From: JBBTDV01 sp038042605
Lineage (GTDB): Bacteria; Bdellovibrionota; UBA1018
Assembly (NCBI GenBank): GCA_964358645.1
Contig: CAYHPW010000006.1
Location: forward strand, 1 to 64,000
Direction: 5' to 3'
DNA: 64,000 bases
Positions 25,557-33,993 of the stretch are shown piece after piece. Under the pieces are notes generated by a model. That model saw only the letters and a program-made list of their open reading frames with translations. It did not search any database and was not told where the DNA came from. Position numbers and translations under genes: made by a program. Position 1 is the first letter of the stretch; each line of letters opens with the position of its first letter.

Positions 25557-27524
25557 ATGGTACCAATTGGAAAAAGTCGCAATGCTTTGGTGCTTGGTCC
25601 GCTCGAAGCGGGTCTATCAATAGCCGAGCGTTTGGAAATGATTGGACTTAGCGCAGATATTCAGCCCAATTGTGGCGGCTATAGCGCCCGTTCACCTAAC
25701 GGTGATACCGGTAGTTTTTCAACTTTAAAGTCTTTGCTGTCTGAATTTGTCCGTTCGGTTAAGCATAACAACCATGGTCATGCGCCATATCTTCACCCGG
25801 GGGTAAGTCACTGGGCCGAACGGCCTGAACTTGTTACGCTTGGGCAAGAGCTTGGGTTAAGCGTGGTATGCCCCTCTACAAGGGTGTTAAGCTTGTTTGG
25901 CAATAAGCTTAATCTTTTAGGTGAAGCGGAAAAAAGAAAAATTCCTACACTGACCATAAGCCTTGATCCATTTTCCAGTATAAGTGAATTACGGCGTTTT
26001 GTGGCAAAAGAACTAAAGAAATTTCCATTTGTCATAAGATCCGCTCATGGAAATGGTAGCTTTGGCATTAGGACTGTTTATGATGAAGATGATTTGGAGC
26101 GGTTCCTGCCATTATGGATAGAACAACTTCGTATCCATGACGGTGAAGTTATCCTCTTCGCCGAGAGATATTTAGATGGCGCGCGGCATATTACGGTACC
26201 GTTTATCCGTTTCATGCGTGGAGATGCGAAAATCTTTCCAACTGTTGATTCCTCTCTTCAACACCGACACCGCAAGTTGATAGAAAGTTGTCCAGCCCAA
26301 ACAGCGCTTATTTACCCAGTCGAACAAAAACTCAAGGATTGGACCATAATACTTGCTGAGCAGTGCCGTTTTATAGGGGCCGGTGCTTTTGAGTTTCTCG
26401 TTGATGGAGTGAATGCTTATCTTGTTGATGGTGTCCCAAGGCTTACAACCAGTTTTGTTCTTTGGGAGAAAGTAGCTGGCATAAATGCGGTCGAGTGGCA
26501 GATTGCTGCAATTGAAGGCAGACCGCCTCCTTCGGATGAACACCATGATTTAGAAGAAAGAAAACTTCATGGCGTGGCAGCTAGGCTTTTTACTGAGGAT
26601 GCCATACTTCAGGTACCTCAGCCTGGCTTTGTGCATGAGGTTTCGGTACCTCAGGAACAAACGCATGATGATGGGGCTTGGTCTAAAGTAATCGTGAGTC
26701 TTAAGGCTGGCACAATGATTTCCCCCGAAAGCAATGGACTTGTCGGCATTGTATACGGGTTTGCCAGCGAGACGGGGCGGGCTTTTTCGCTTTGTGAGGA
26801 CTTAATAAAAAAGATATGGGTCTCAGGATCACTTCAGACGAATGAGCGTTTTTTAATGGAGATTTTAAACCATCCATGGGTGAGGCAAGGATTTTTTCAT
26901 TATAACTTTATCGATGGAGAATTTGTTCCATTGGTTTACCCGGATACTGAATTGGTTAGTATTGCTGTACGCCTTTGCTCTATGGCTTATTCATATGGCA
27001 GCTTGGAGGATCCGCCTAAATGCCATTGGATTATCGGAGGACGAAAATTAAAGCCGACCAATGTGGAAATTAAGTGGTCTGATGGCCCCGCGGAGATACC
27101 AGGCAAGGGAATAGCTGGCGTCATAGAAAAGCCGGGTGGCACGCTTAGGGTATGTGCCTTCCCTTTGACTTTATCGCCTTATAGTATGGAATGGCAGGTC
27201 AGAATAGGTGTATGGGCGATGAGGCTTAAGATGTCAGCGATGTCTTCGGAAAAAAGCACAAATAAAAAGCATCGTTTGTTTATTCGTTCACTGGTTTCCG
27301 GCAAGGTACACTCTATTTTTTTTAAAGAGAATGCGGTTGTGCGAGCCCATGATCCATTGCTGGTGGTTGAGTCGCTTGGAATTTTAGTACCACATAGTTC
27401 TCCAAAAGATGTCCGTGTTTTAGAATGGATGGTAAGAGCGGAAGATTTGATTGATAGAGGCAAAGAAGCTGTGCGAGTTGAATTTATAAATAATGAAAAT
27501 GGAGATGCTAATAATGTCACCTAG
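25557..27524 (+). CDS. Degenerate biotin carboxylase-biotinyl domain fusion (probable pseudoenzyme)
   Basis: Resembles the alpha subunit of acetyl/propionyl-CoA carboxylase, an ATP-grasp biotin carboxylase followed by a C-terminal biotinyl domain. ATP-grasp landmarks remain: FGNK (K117), LFAERYLDGARH (201-211), DSSLQHRHRK (231-240) and FIGAGAFEFL (272-281). The glycine-rich loop is HGNGSFG (164-170). The carboxylation motif, EMNTRIQVEH in E. coli AccC, aligns with VDGVPRLTTSF (290-300), so Gln294 becomes Thr and catalytic Glu296 becomes Ser. In the C-terminal domain the biotinyl-lysine motif EAMKM is ESLGI (605-609), with Gly in the lysine slot. ATG 25557 is used; a TTG six bases upstream is possible. 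Confidence 0.85.
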   Translation: MVPIGKSRNALVLGPLEAGLSIAERLEMIGLSADIQPNCGGYSARSPNGDTGSFSTLKSLLSEFVRSVKHNNHGHAPYLHPGVSHWAERPELVTLGQELGLSVVCPSTRVLSLFGNKLNLLGEAEKRKIPTLTISLDPFSSISELRRFVAKELKKFPFVIRSAHGNGSFGIRTVYDEDDLERFLPLWIEQLRIHDGEVILFAERYLDGARHITVPFIRFMRGDAKIFPTVDSSLQHRHRKLIESCPAQTALIYPVEQKLKDWTIILAEQCRFIGAGAFEFLVDGVNAYLVDGVPRLTTSFVLWEKVAGINAVEWQIAAIEGRPPPSDEHHDLEERKLHGVAARLFTEDAILQVPQPGFVHEVSVPQEQTHDDGAWSKVIVSLKAGTMISPESNGLVGIVYGFASETGRAFSLCEDLIKKIWVSGSLQTNERFLMEILNHPWVRQGFFHYNFIDGEFVPLVYPDTELVSIAVRLCSMAYSYGSLEDPPKCHWIIGGRKLKPTNVEIKWSDGPAEIPGKGIAGVIEKPGGTLRVCAFPLTLSPYSMEWQVRIGVWAMRLKMSAMSSEKSTNKKHRLFIRSLVSGKVHSIFFKENAVVRAHDPLLVVESLGILVPHSSPKDVRVLEWMVRAEDLIDRGKEAVRVEFINNENGDANNVT

Positions 27525-27813
27525 CTATTCACGCATTGTGCAAATACCGGCCAAAAATGCCATGGAACTGTATGAAGCTGTTTCCCGTGATATCGAAAAT
27601 TTTATTAATAAGATATCGGTAGGTCACGTTGAAATATCAAAGGACCCCAGCAAGAAAGAAGTCCAGCTTAGTTCGTCGCTGTTTTCTGCGGTTTTGTCGT
27701 GTCAGGAAGCCCAAATCAACATTGATTGCAGACTCAGCTTGTTTGCCGCCCCCTTTAGGCGAAAAATTGATGAGGGGATAGATAAGTGGCTAAGAAGGAC
27801 ATTCAACATCTGA
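27514..27813 (+). CDS. Small protein, possibly related to the polyhydroxyalkanoic acid system family
   Basis: About 99 residues from ATG 27514, which has GGAG about 10 bases upstream. The longer frame from 27493 would add seven residues. It overlaps the end of the carboxylase-like gene and the start of murJ. The protein alternates short strands (QIPAKNAMELYEAV, KEVQLSSSLFSAVLSCQEAQINIDCRL) and ends in a helix (KIDEGIDKWLRR). The pattern recalls the polyhydroxyalkanoic acid system protein family, but similarity by eye is weak. No function is assigned. Confidence 0.65.
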   Translation: MSPSYSRIVQIPAKNAMELYEAVSRDIENFINKISVGHVEISKDPSKKEVQLSSSLFSAVLSCQEAQINIDCRLSLFAAPFRRKIDEGIDKWLRRTFNI

Positions 27814-29477
27814 GCATGGTCAGCGCTGATACCAAAGTCATTAAAGCAGCTAGTACGATGGGCTTTGCTACATTTTTGAGCCGCATCCTTGGATTGGTGC
27901 GTGAGCAGGTTTTTGCAGTCATGTTTGGTGCCGGCAACTTCATGGATGCATTTAATGTCGCTTTTCGGATACCGAATCTTTTAAGGGATCTTTTTGCTGA
28001 AGGAGCTATGAGCGCCTCTCTTGTTCCGACGTTTATTCGTGCTAGGACTGAGGGCGGAGAGAAGCGCGCCTGGCGTGTTGCCGGCCTTGTGTTTAGGGTG
28101 CTGGCAGTGTCCGTTAGCGTGCTTACATTGGTCGGACTCATATTTGCTCCGGAGCTGGTGTCGTTATACGCTTCAGCATTCAAGAGTATTCCAGGCAAAT
28201 TTGAGCTTACCGTGCGCATGACTCGCACGATGTTTCCATTTTTCCCCCTGGTTGCGCTTGCAGCGGCATTTATGGGGGTATTGAATGCTTGCGGTATTTT
28301 TTTCATGCCCGCCCTGTCTTCAGCGCTTTTCAATATCACTTCAATCATAGTGGGCGTGGCATGTGCAGTTTTTTTCTCTGGATATGGAGCTAAGTTTGGA
28401 CTGCATCCGATAGAAGGAATGGCTATTGGTGTTTTAACCGGTGGCTTGATGCAGGCAGTTTGCCAGCTTCCGTCGCTATACAAGACGGGGTATAAGTGGG
28501 TTGCGCAAAGCCGGGAAGAGTATCTACCGTGGTATAAAGAACCTTATCTAAGGCAGATATTATTGCTGATGGTACCAGGCACGATTGGTCTTGCAGCCAC
28601 ACAAGTAAATATCTTGATAAATACGATTTTGGCGACATCACAAGGGACGGGTGCGGTTTCATGGCTCAATTATGCATTCAGGCTTATGCAATTCCCGATA
28701 GGTGTTTTTGGGGTATCGCTAGCTATTGCAACTCTTCCCACTTTTTCCCAGCAATTGGTGAGTCGGGATATGCAATCTGCTAGTGAAACCTTATCTAGAA
28801 GCCTGCGTCATGTATTTGCAATCAACTTGCCTGCATCAGCCGGACTTGCGTTTCTTGGCATCCCGATTATTAAAGTGATTTTCCAGTACGGAAGATTTCA
28901 GGTTGAAGATACACACGCCACAGCCCTGGCTTTAACTATGTATGCTATTGGATTGACGGCATATTCCGCAGTTAAAATCCTTGTTCCGGCTTGTTATGCA
29001 TTTGGAAATACCCGGGTTCCGGTGGTTTCAAGTGTGTTAGCGGTATTAGTAACCATTTGTCTAAATCTTCTGTTGATAGGGCCATTCGGTTATTGGGGAT
29101 TGGCTTTAGGTACCTCGGTTGCAGCAGTAGTTAATGCAGTGTATTTGATTCGCGCGATTCAGTTAATGTTTGGCAAGTACGATGTCGATTTCCCTGTTAT
29201 GCCTATTATTAAAGCGTTTGGGAGTCATCTCGTGATAGCAGTTTTAATGGGTGCGGCTTGTCTGGGTACAAATGAAATTCTTGAGATTTTGCTTCCGGAT
29301 ACATTTTTAGGCACTTGGCTGCCTTTCGTGAGAGCTATGAAAATGAGCATTTTACTGCTTGAGGGTATATTTATAGTCTTTATCCTTGCTAAAATGTTGA
29401 ATCTTTCCGAAACATCAGAAATTTTTAGTCTTTTTTTTGAAAAATTTAAAAAGAAGCTGAGAGTAAAGGCGATTTGA
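27786..29477 (+). CDS. murJ: Lipid II flippase MurJ
   Basis: Polytopic MOP-superfamily membrane protein that moves lipid II across the inner membrane for peptidoglycan synthesis. The N terminus has the MurJ signature FLSRILGLVREQVFAVMFGAG and FRIPNLLRDLFAEGAMSASL. About 14 hydrophobic segments follow, as expected for 563 residues. Start GTG 27786 has GAGGGG about 9 bases upstream and overlaps the preceding small gene by 28 bases. Confidence 0.95.
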   Translation: MAKKDIQHLSMVSADTKVIKAASTMGFATFLSRILGLVREQVFAVMFGAGNFMDAFNVAFRIPNLLRDLFAEGAMSASLVPTFIRARTEGGEKRAWRVAGLVFRVLAVSVSVLTLVGLIFAPELVSLYASAFKSIPGKFELTVRMTRTMFPFFPLVALAAAFMGVLNACGIFFMPALSSALFNITSIIVGVACAVFFSGYGAKFGLHPIEGMAIGVLTGGLMQAVCQLPSLYKTGYKWVAQSREEYLPWYKEPYLRQILLLMVPGTIGLAATQVNILINTILATSQGTGAVSWLNYAFRLMQFPIGVFGVSLAIATLPTFSQQLVSRDMQSASETLSRSLRHVFAINLPASAGLAFLGIPIIKVIFQYGRFQVEDTHATALALTMYAIGLTAYSAVKILVPACYAFGNTRVPVVSSVLAVLVTICLNLLLIGPFGYWGLALGTSVAAVVNAVYLIRAIQLMFGKYDVDFPVMPIIKAFGSHLVIAVLMGAACLGTNEILEILLPDTFLGTWLPFVRAMKMSILLLEGIFIVFILAKMLNLSETSEIFSLFFEKFKKKLRVKAI

Positions 29478-29510
29478 GCTAATGTCATTATTAGAAATCA
29501 GGAGGTTGCT

Positions 29511-29957
29511 ATGACTACACGAAGGGATACTGTGGCTCTGTTGTGCAAAAGCATAGTCAATCGCTTGGAGAACCGTAAATCCATCAGTTTTCCACCACGA
29601 TTAAGGCAGATAATCAATGAGGAGATCCTTGGATTGATCGGGCCTTTCATACTAACTAACCAGGATTTGCGGGAAAGAACACTTGCCAGGATAGGGGCGA
29701 GGGCGGAATTCCTTCAAGATAAGCAATTTACGGAAAGTGAACAGTATAAGGCAGCTAGAGCAGTTATACGTGCCACATTCGGCGATGATGAATTAAACGG
29801 TCTTTATTTCCAAAAGCCACTGAAGTCAATTGCCGCCATTATTGTAGAGTATTTTATGCGTTCGTCCCATATTGATGACGTTTATGAAACCGATGAGGAT
29901 CTCGAATTACAGATAGTGGAAGTCATCAAGAATTTTGACGAATCAAAACTTCACTAA
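29511..29957 (+). CDS. DUF507-family protein
   Basis: 148 residues with an excellent ribosome site (AGGAGG at 29500-29505). A helical acidic protein: SFPPRLRQIINEEILGLIGP near the start and DEDLELQIVEVIKNFDES at the end match the DUF507 family seen in Deltaproteobacteria-like phyla. Function is unknown. It is 33 bases after murJ on the same strand. Confidence 0.75.
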   Translation: MTTRRDTVALLCKSIVNRLENRKSISFPPRLRQIINEEILGLIGPFILTNQDLRERTLARIGARAEFLQDKQFTESEQYKAARAVIRATFGDDELNGLYFQKPLKSIAAIIVEYFMRSSHIDDVYETDEDLELQIVEVIKNFDESKLH

Positions 29958-29971
29958 AAAATATACCGTTG

Positions 29972-31624
29972 TTATAATCCCACTTCATAAAATGCTTTAG
30001 ATACTTTGGTGCATGTGTCGCTATCAAACAGGTTTTTGCATGCGCTCATGGTCGCTGAAGCCGCTGTTTTGAAATCAGCATTAGCGTTGAGATATTGTGT
30101 GAGTACGACATAGTACAGTTTTTCAGTACGTGGTCTGCCGATGGCTTCATGCACCAGGTATGACGCATGACTAGGAATGGTGGAGTTCACATGAACCCAG
30201 CAGTTATCGTTAGAGCGGTTACACATATCATCTTCAGGTAACTTTTCACGCATTGCCGCCGGATACGGAGTGCTTATGAGGTTACCATCGCTATCAGGTA
30301 TTTTTGTCCTAATGCTGCCAGGATTGGCTAGGTCACGAATGCCTTTGCGCGGAGTTTGCTTTAAAAATACGTTACGCCCAACTATCCAGTTATTGTCATC
30401 GGCAATCATCTTGCCGAAGAAATCGGAATATGCCTCGTTAAGAGCACCGGACTCGCTCATATATAAAAGCTTTGCGGTTTGCGAGGTGACTCCATGGGTC
30501 ATCTCGTGGCCTGCTACATCCATGGCGTTAGTAAAGTCTCCGAAGATTTCGCCATCCCCGTCACCATATGCCATGATGTTTTTGTCAGTGCTCCAAAAGG
30601 CGTTTGAGAATTTGCGTCCTATGTGAACGATGCTGACCAGTGTTGATCCGTTTCCATCATAGCTGTTACGGTTATGTTTGGTGCGGAAATAATCAATGAC
30701 ACGTTTGGAATTGCTCGTAGCCTGTCTGGTGCTTGAATCAGCTTCTCTGATATATCGGTTGCGCGAAAATACCTTGTTGCATGAGGTATGATTTACTAGG
30801 AGAGGCGCGCCGGACTTTTGGTCAAGTACCTGGCACTTGTTTCTTAGTTGTTCTATTTCTTCCTTCGTCACGGTTGATGGATCGATTTCAACAGCTTGAT
30901 CTTTGGCTGAATGAATATCAATCTGTGAAACCCGTGTATGGCGGATCGGATTGATTGTAAGAATATGTGAAATATCCGCAAGGACTAACCCTGTATGCGC
31001 ATCGATTATTATGTCGTGCCCACCGTCGGAAGCATTTTCCATTAGGTCAATCCAATAAACCAATTTCGCACTGTTGGCGCCAGGTCGTGGCAGGATCTTT
31101 AATTCAGGTCTTTGCCGGGCTGATCTATCGCCAACAATTCCTCTGGCGAGGTTCATGGCTGTTTCTGCATTTAATGATGGTTCGGTGTTTAATTCAAATT
31201 TGTGGATAATATTGCGGATTTCAACTTCTTTTTTCCCTTTATGATGAAAGGACATGGATCCCACCACTTCAATTCCGCGAAAGTAGTGCTGGAACTTTGT
31301 TGTTTTAATTTGAGAGTCCTCATCAGTAACCCGCTGCGTAATACTTAGAGCGTGTGCTCCGTTATCAATGCTTAATAAAAACTTTATTGAGGGATCTTCG
31401 CTTACCGTGGTGTAGGCATCGCTCAGCTCTTGAATTGGGTTATCTTCTATCTGAGGTTTTGGAAATATAGAAAATGAGTCACTTGCCGGTGAGGAAGTTT
31501 GGGCAAACGCATATTTAAGAGTTGCTAGTTGTACCAAACAAAATTGGCTAATGATGATGGTGTATAAAGAGATGATGCAAAAGAGATTGGTTTTTTTGCC
31601 TTCGTATAGTTTTTTCAATTTCAC
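29972..31624 (-). CDS. Secreted M4 (thermolysin-family) metalloprotease
   Basis: Zinc endopeptidase for extracellular protein. It has a signal region (about residues 10-40), an FTP-type propeptide, then the M4 catalytic domain with the zinc motif HEMTH (H373) and the downstream GALNEAYSDFFG, which gives the third ligand. The C-terminal domain is the usual helical M4 lobe. GTG 31624 is preferred over ATG 31666, because a purine-rich AGGGGGGG tract lies directly upstream of the GTG, within the longer frame. It is convergent with the DUF507 gene. The 550-residue length is normal. In a predatory or saprophytic bacterium it could digest prey or external proteins. Confidence 0.93.
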   Translation of the reverse strand: MKLKKLYEGKKTNLFCIISLYTIIISQFCLVQLATLKYAFAQTSSPASDSFSIFPKPQIEDNPIQELSDAYTTVSEDPSIKFLLSIDNGAHALSITQRVTDEDSQIKTTKFQHYFRGIEVVGSMSFHHKGKKEVEIRNIIHKFELNTEPSLNAETAMNLARGIVGDRSARQRPELKILPRPGANSAKLVYWIDLMENASDGGHDIIIDAHTGLVLADISHILTINPIRHTRVSQIDIHSAKDQAVEIDPSTVTKEEIEQLRNKCQVLDQKSGAPLLVNHTSCNKVFSRNRYIREADSSTRQATSNSKRVIDYFRTKHNRNSYDGNGSTLVSIVHIGRKFSNAFWSTDKNIMAYGDGDGEIFGDFTNAMDVAGHEMTHGVTSQTAKLLYMSESGALNEAYSDFFGKMIADDNNWIVGRNVFLKQTPRKGIRDLANPGSIRTKIPDSDGNLISTPYPAAMREKLPEDDMCNRSNDNCWVHVNSTIPSHASYLVHEAIGRPRTEKLYYVVLTQYLNANADFKTAASATMSACKNLFDSDTCTKVSKAFYEVGL

Positions 31625-31954
31625 GGTGTCCCCCCCCCTTGAGTTAAACCGTAAGAGGGAAAACATACTAGCAAGTCCCAGACCAAGATGGCATTGCTAA
31701 AAAAAGCAGACAAATCGAGTAGATAACTACTATATTTTTAATGAGGTCAAAATTACTAAGTGATTACGCTTAATATCAAATAAATTTTATATATATTACT
31801 GCATAGCGTTTAAGTTTTTTACACTGTAAAAAACTTAGTGATGTTTTAATTACAATGGAAATCCGTGTTCACTTAAGGTTTTGTTTTTAAGCCATAAAAA
31901 AAATTTTTTAATTAACTTTTTTGGTTACCGTGTTGCAGCAATTACTCGTGCCGC
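31625..31954. other. AT-rich divergent promoter region
   Basis: 330 bases without a gene between the M4 protease start and the small membrane protein. Very AT-rich, with long A and T tracts (about 31790-31925). It must carry the promoter of the protease on the minus strand and of the 31955 gene on the plus strand. It also holds a perfect 12-base inverted repeat, listed separately. No tRNA or small ORF with a good ribosome site was seen. Confidence 0.6.
31811..31837. promoter_or_regulatory. Perfect 12-base inverted repeat (operator or hairpin)
   Basis: TAAGTTTTTTAC at 31811-31822 and GTAAAAAACTTA at 31826-31837 are exact reverse complements separated by ACT. The arms are too A/T-rich and the T-run too internal for a standard terminator of a neighbouring gene, and no gene ends here. 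A dimeric regulator site controlling the secreted protease is a reasonable inference. Confidence 0.5.
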
Positions 31955-32254
31955 ATGTCGTCACGTTATTTTATCGTGTTTGTTTACTCATTCTTGATAG
32001 GTGTTCTAGCCTGGTGGTCAAACACTGTTGATTCTTCAGCTAGGAATCGTTCTTTGTATAATTCAGAGCTTAAGAATTCCAATTTGCTTCAGAGTCTTTT
32101 TAAAGAGTCGCCTTTTGTGTCGTTTAGCCCCCCCGGTGAAATAAGAGCCGAAGGGCATGGGCAAAGGCTTATGAATGCCAATCCAAAGGATATTACCGAT
32201 AGAAAATTAGGAAGCGCTGAACGTGATTTGGAAATAGAACCCCTTGAAAAATAA
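31955..32254 (+). CDS. Small membrane-anchored or secreted protein
   Basis: 99 residues. The N terminus (SSRYFIVFVYSFLIGVLAWW) is a single membrane helix or uncleaved signal. The rest is polar, with a conserved-looking SFSPPGEIRAEGHG segment and an acidic tail. No clear ribosome site was seen, so the start is uncertain. It precedes the MltD-like gene by about 110 bases. No family is recognised. Confidence 0.55.
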   Translation: MSSRYFIVFVYSFLIGVLAWWSNTVDSSARNRSLYNSELKNSNLLQSLFKESPFVSFSPPGEIRAEGHGQRLMNANPKDITDRKLGSAERDLEIEPLEK

Positions 32255-32363
32255 CTTTGTGGCTCAGATTTGAATTATTTGGATTGATAACATAAACTTT
32301 GATTTTAGCAGGGTCATATCGCTATAGATGTATCTTGCTAATTGAAGGGAAGGGCCATCAAGG

Positions 32364-33980
32364 ATGAGGTTGCTATTTATATCCACATTAATCGGCGCAG
32401 TTGGCGTATTTTTTACAGGGTGCGCCCATGTTCAACAAACATCTCCACCTGTCGTTGTTGCGGAAAATGCCGTTGCACAAGAAAATAAGCCATTAATTGG
32501 TGAGACACCCCAGGTATTTAAAGCCAGTGACACGAAAGCACTTGAAAAAAACATTGTGGTAAGGGGGATAAAGCTGAAAGTTAAGGACTTTGATTTTCCC
32601 ATAACTATAAACTCCAAGGTCGAACAATGGATTGATTATTTTTGTTATGGGTCTGGCCGTGTTTACTTCAGCAGATATCTGGAAAGGTCTGAGTTTTTTA
32701 TTCCTTATATTCTCCCTCTTTTAAAACAGAATGGCATGCCTGAGGATCTGGTGTACCTGGCAATGATCGAAAGCGGTTTTAATAATTTCGCCAGATCGCG
32801 TGCAAAGGCTGTGGGGCCATGGCAATTTATTTCAGCTACAGGCAAACGTTATGGCCTTATGGTCAATTGGTGGGTTGATGAACGCAGGGATATACATAAA
32901 TCTACATTGGCCGCAGTGGAGTATCTTAGGGATCTTTACTCAATTTTTCAACGCTGGGAACTGGCAGCGGCAGCGTATAACGCAGGAGAGGCTAAAGTAG
33001 CACGAGCGGTGAGGAGATTTGGGACCAAGGATTTTTGGACGATTTCAAAACACAGATTCTTACGCCCGGAGACACGTGACTATGTACCAAAGATAATTGC
33101 CGCTGCCATTATAGCAAAGAATCGTGAGTTGTTCGGTTTTCCAAACGTGGCTCATAAACCCGGTGTGGATGAGGCTGTCGCCGGTGATGGAGAGGTCGTC
33201 AAACTTGTGAGGACGGATAAGCCGGAGGAAAAACTTAAAGAAGAATTGGCTGATATTGAAGGGATTGACGAATTAGAAAAATCTGATGACATACGAGAAG
33301 AGCCGGGGAATGCGGGTGCAAAACCAGCCGTGACACTGACGGCCGCTTATGTCGCGGAACAGGAGACGCCAGAGACAAAAGCGCAGGGCACCGCTGCTAC
33401 AAAGCAAGCCAAACCGGTTCCAACACCGCATGTGACGAAGACAGGTGAAGTCGGAGGCGAGGAATTAGTGGAGTTCGAATTACAAAGCCCGGCTGATTTG
33501 CTGAAGATCGCACGCGCGGCCGGTTTGTCATATCTTACGGTGAAAAGCCTGAACCCAGAACTTATCCGATGGTGCACGCCTCCAATGATGGGGGCATATA
33601 AAATAAAATTGCCGGCATCTACGAGGGAAAGATTTATGGAGACATATAATCACGAAGCTTTTCCCCGCGAAGTGCGATTCATGACTTATAAGGTGCGGCG
33701 TGGTGATACATTACAACGTATAGCAGGGCGTTTTGGGATAAAGGTTGATCCTATAGTGGATCTGAACGGAGTTTCGTCGAGGATGCCTTTGCGCAATGGC
33801 ATTAATGTTGTTCTTCCAATGCCGAGTGATCGCTCTCGTTCTGTTGCATCACTTGAAATCAGGGATCCGCCCGAGCGGCGCAGGTATCGCCGCGGACGTA
33901 ATAAAGGAACGCGTTCTCATCTAAAGATCAGTTATGAGGAACGCGAAGCCGTCCGTGCCAAACAGCGCCCCGGCACTTAG
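32364..33980 (+). CDS. mltD: Membrane-bound lytic murein transglycosylase D-like lipoprotein with LysM
   Basis: Cleaves peptidoglycan glycan strands to give 1,6-anhydro ends. The lipobox FTGC is at residues 17-20, so it is a lipoprotein. The SLT domain has MIESGFNN with catalytic E136, AVGPWQFISATGKRYGL and AAAYNAGEAKV. A low-complexity charged linker follows (about 270-370). A LysM domain (YKVRRGDTLQRIAGRFGI, about 450-465) precedes a basic tail rich in RRRYRRGR. Length 538 is similar to MltD. AAGG lies close to the ATG at 32364. Confidence 0.92.
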   Translation: MRLLFISTLIGAVGVFFTGCAHVQQTSPPVVVAENAVAQENKPLIGETPQVFKASDTKALEKNIVVRGIKLKVKDFDFPITINSKVEQWIDYFCYGSGRVYFSRYLERSEFFIPYILPLLKQNGMPEDLVYLAMIESGFNNFARSRAKAVGPWQFISATGKRYGLMVNWWVDERRDIHKSTLAAVEYLRDLYSIFQRWELAAAAYNAGEAKVARAVRRFGTKDFWTISKHRFLRPETRDYVPKIIAAAIIAKNRELFGFPNVAHKPGVDEAVAGDGEVVKLVRTDKPEEKLKEELADIEGIDELEKSDDIREEPGNAGAKPAVTLTAAYVAEQETPETKAQGTAATKQAKPVPTPHVTKTGEVGGEELVEFELQSPADLLKIARAAGLSYLTVKSLNPELIRWCTPPMMGAYKIKLPASTRERFMETYNHEAFPREVRFMTYKVRRGDTLQRIAGRFGIKVDPIVDLNGVSSRMPLRNGINVVLPMPSDRSRSVASLEIRDPPERRRYRRGRNKGTRSHLKISYEEREAVRAKQRPGT

Positions 33981-33993
33981 ACAGGCACTAGAT

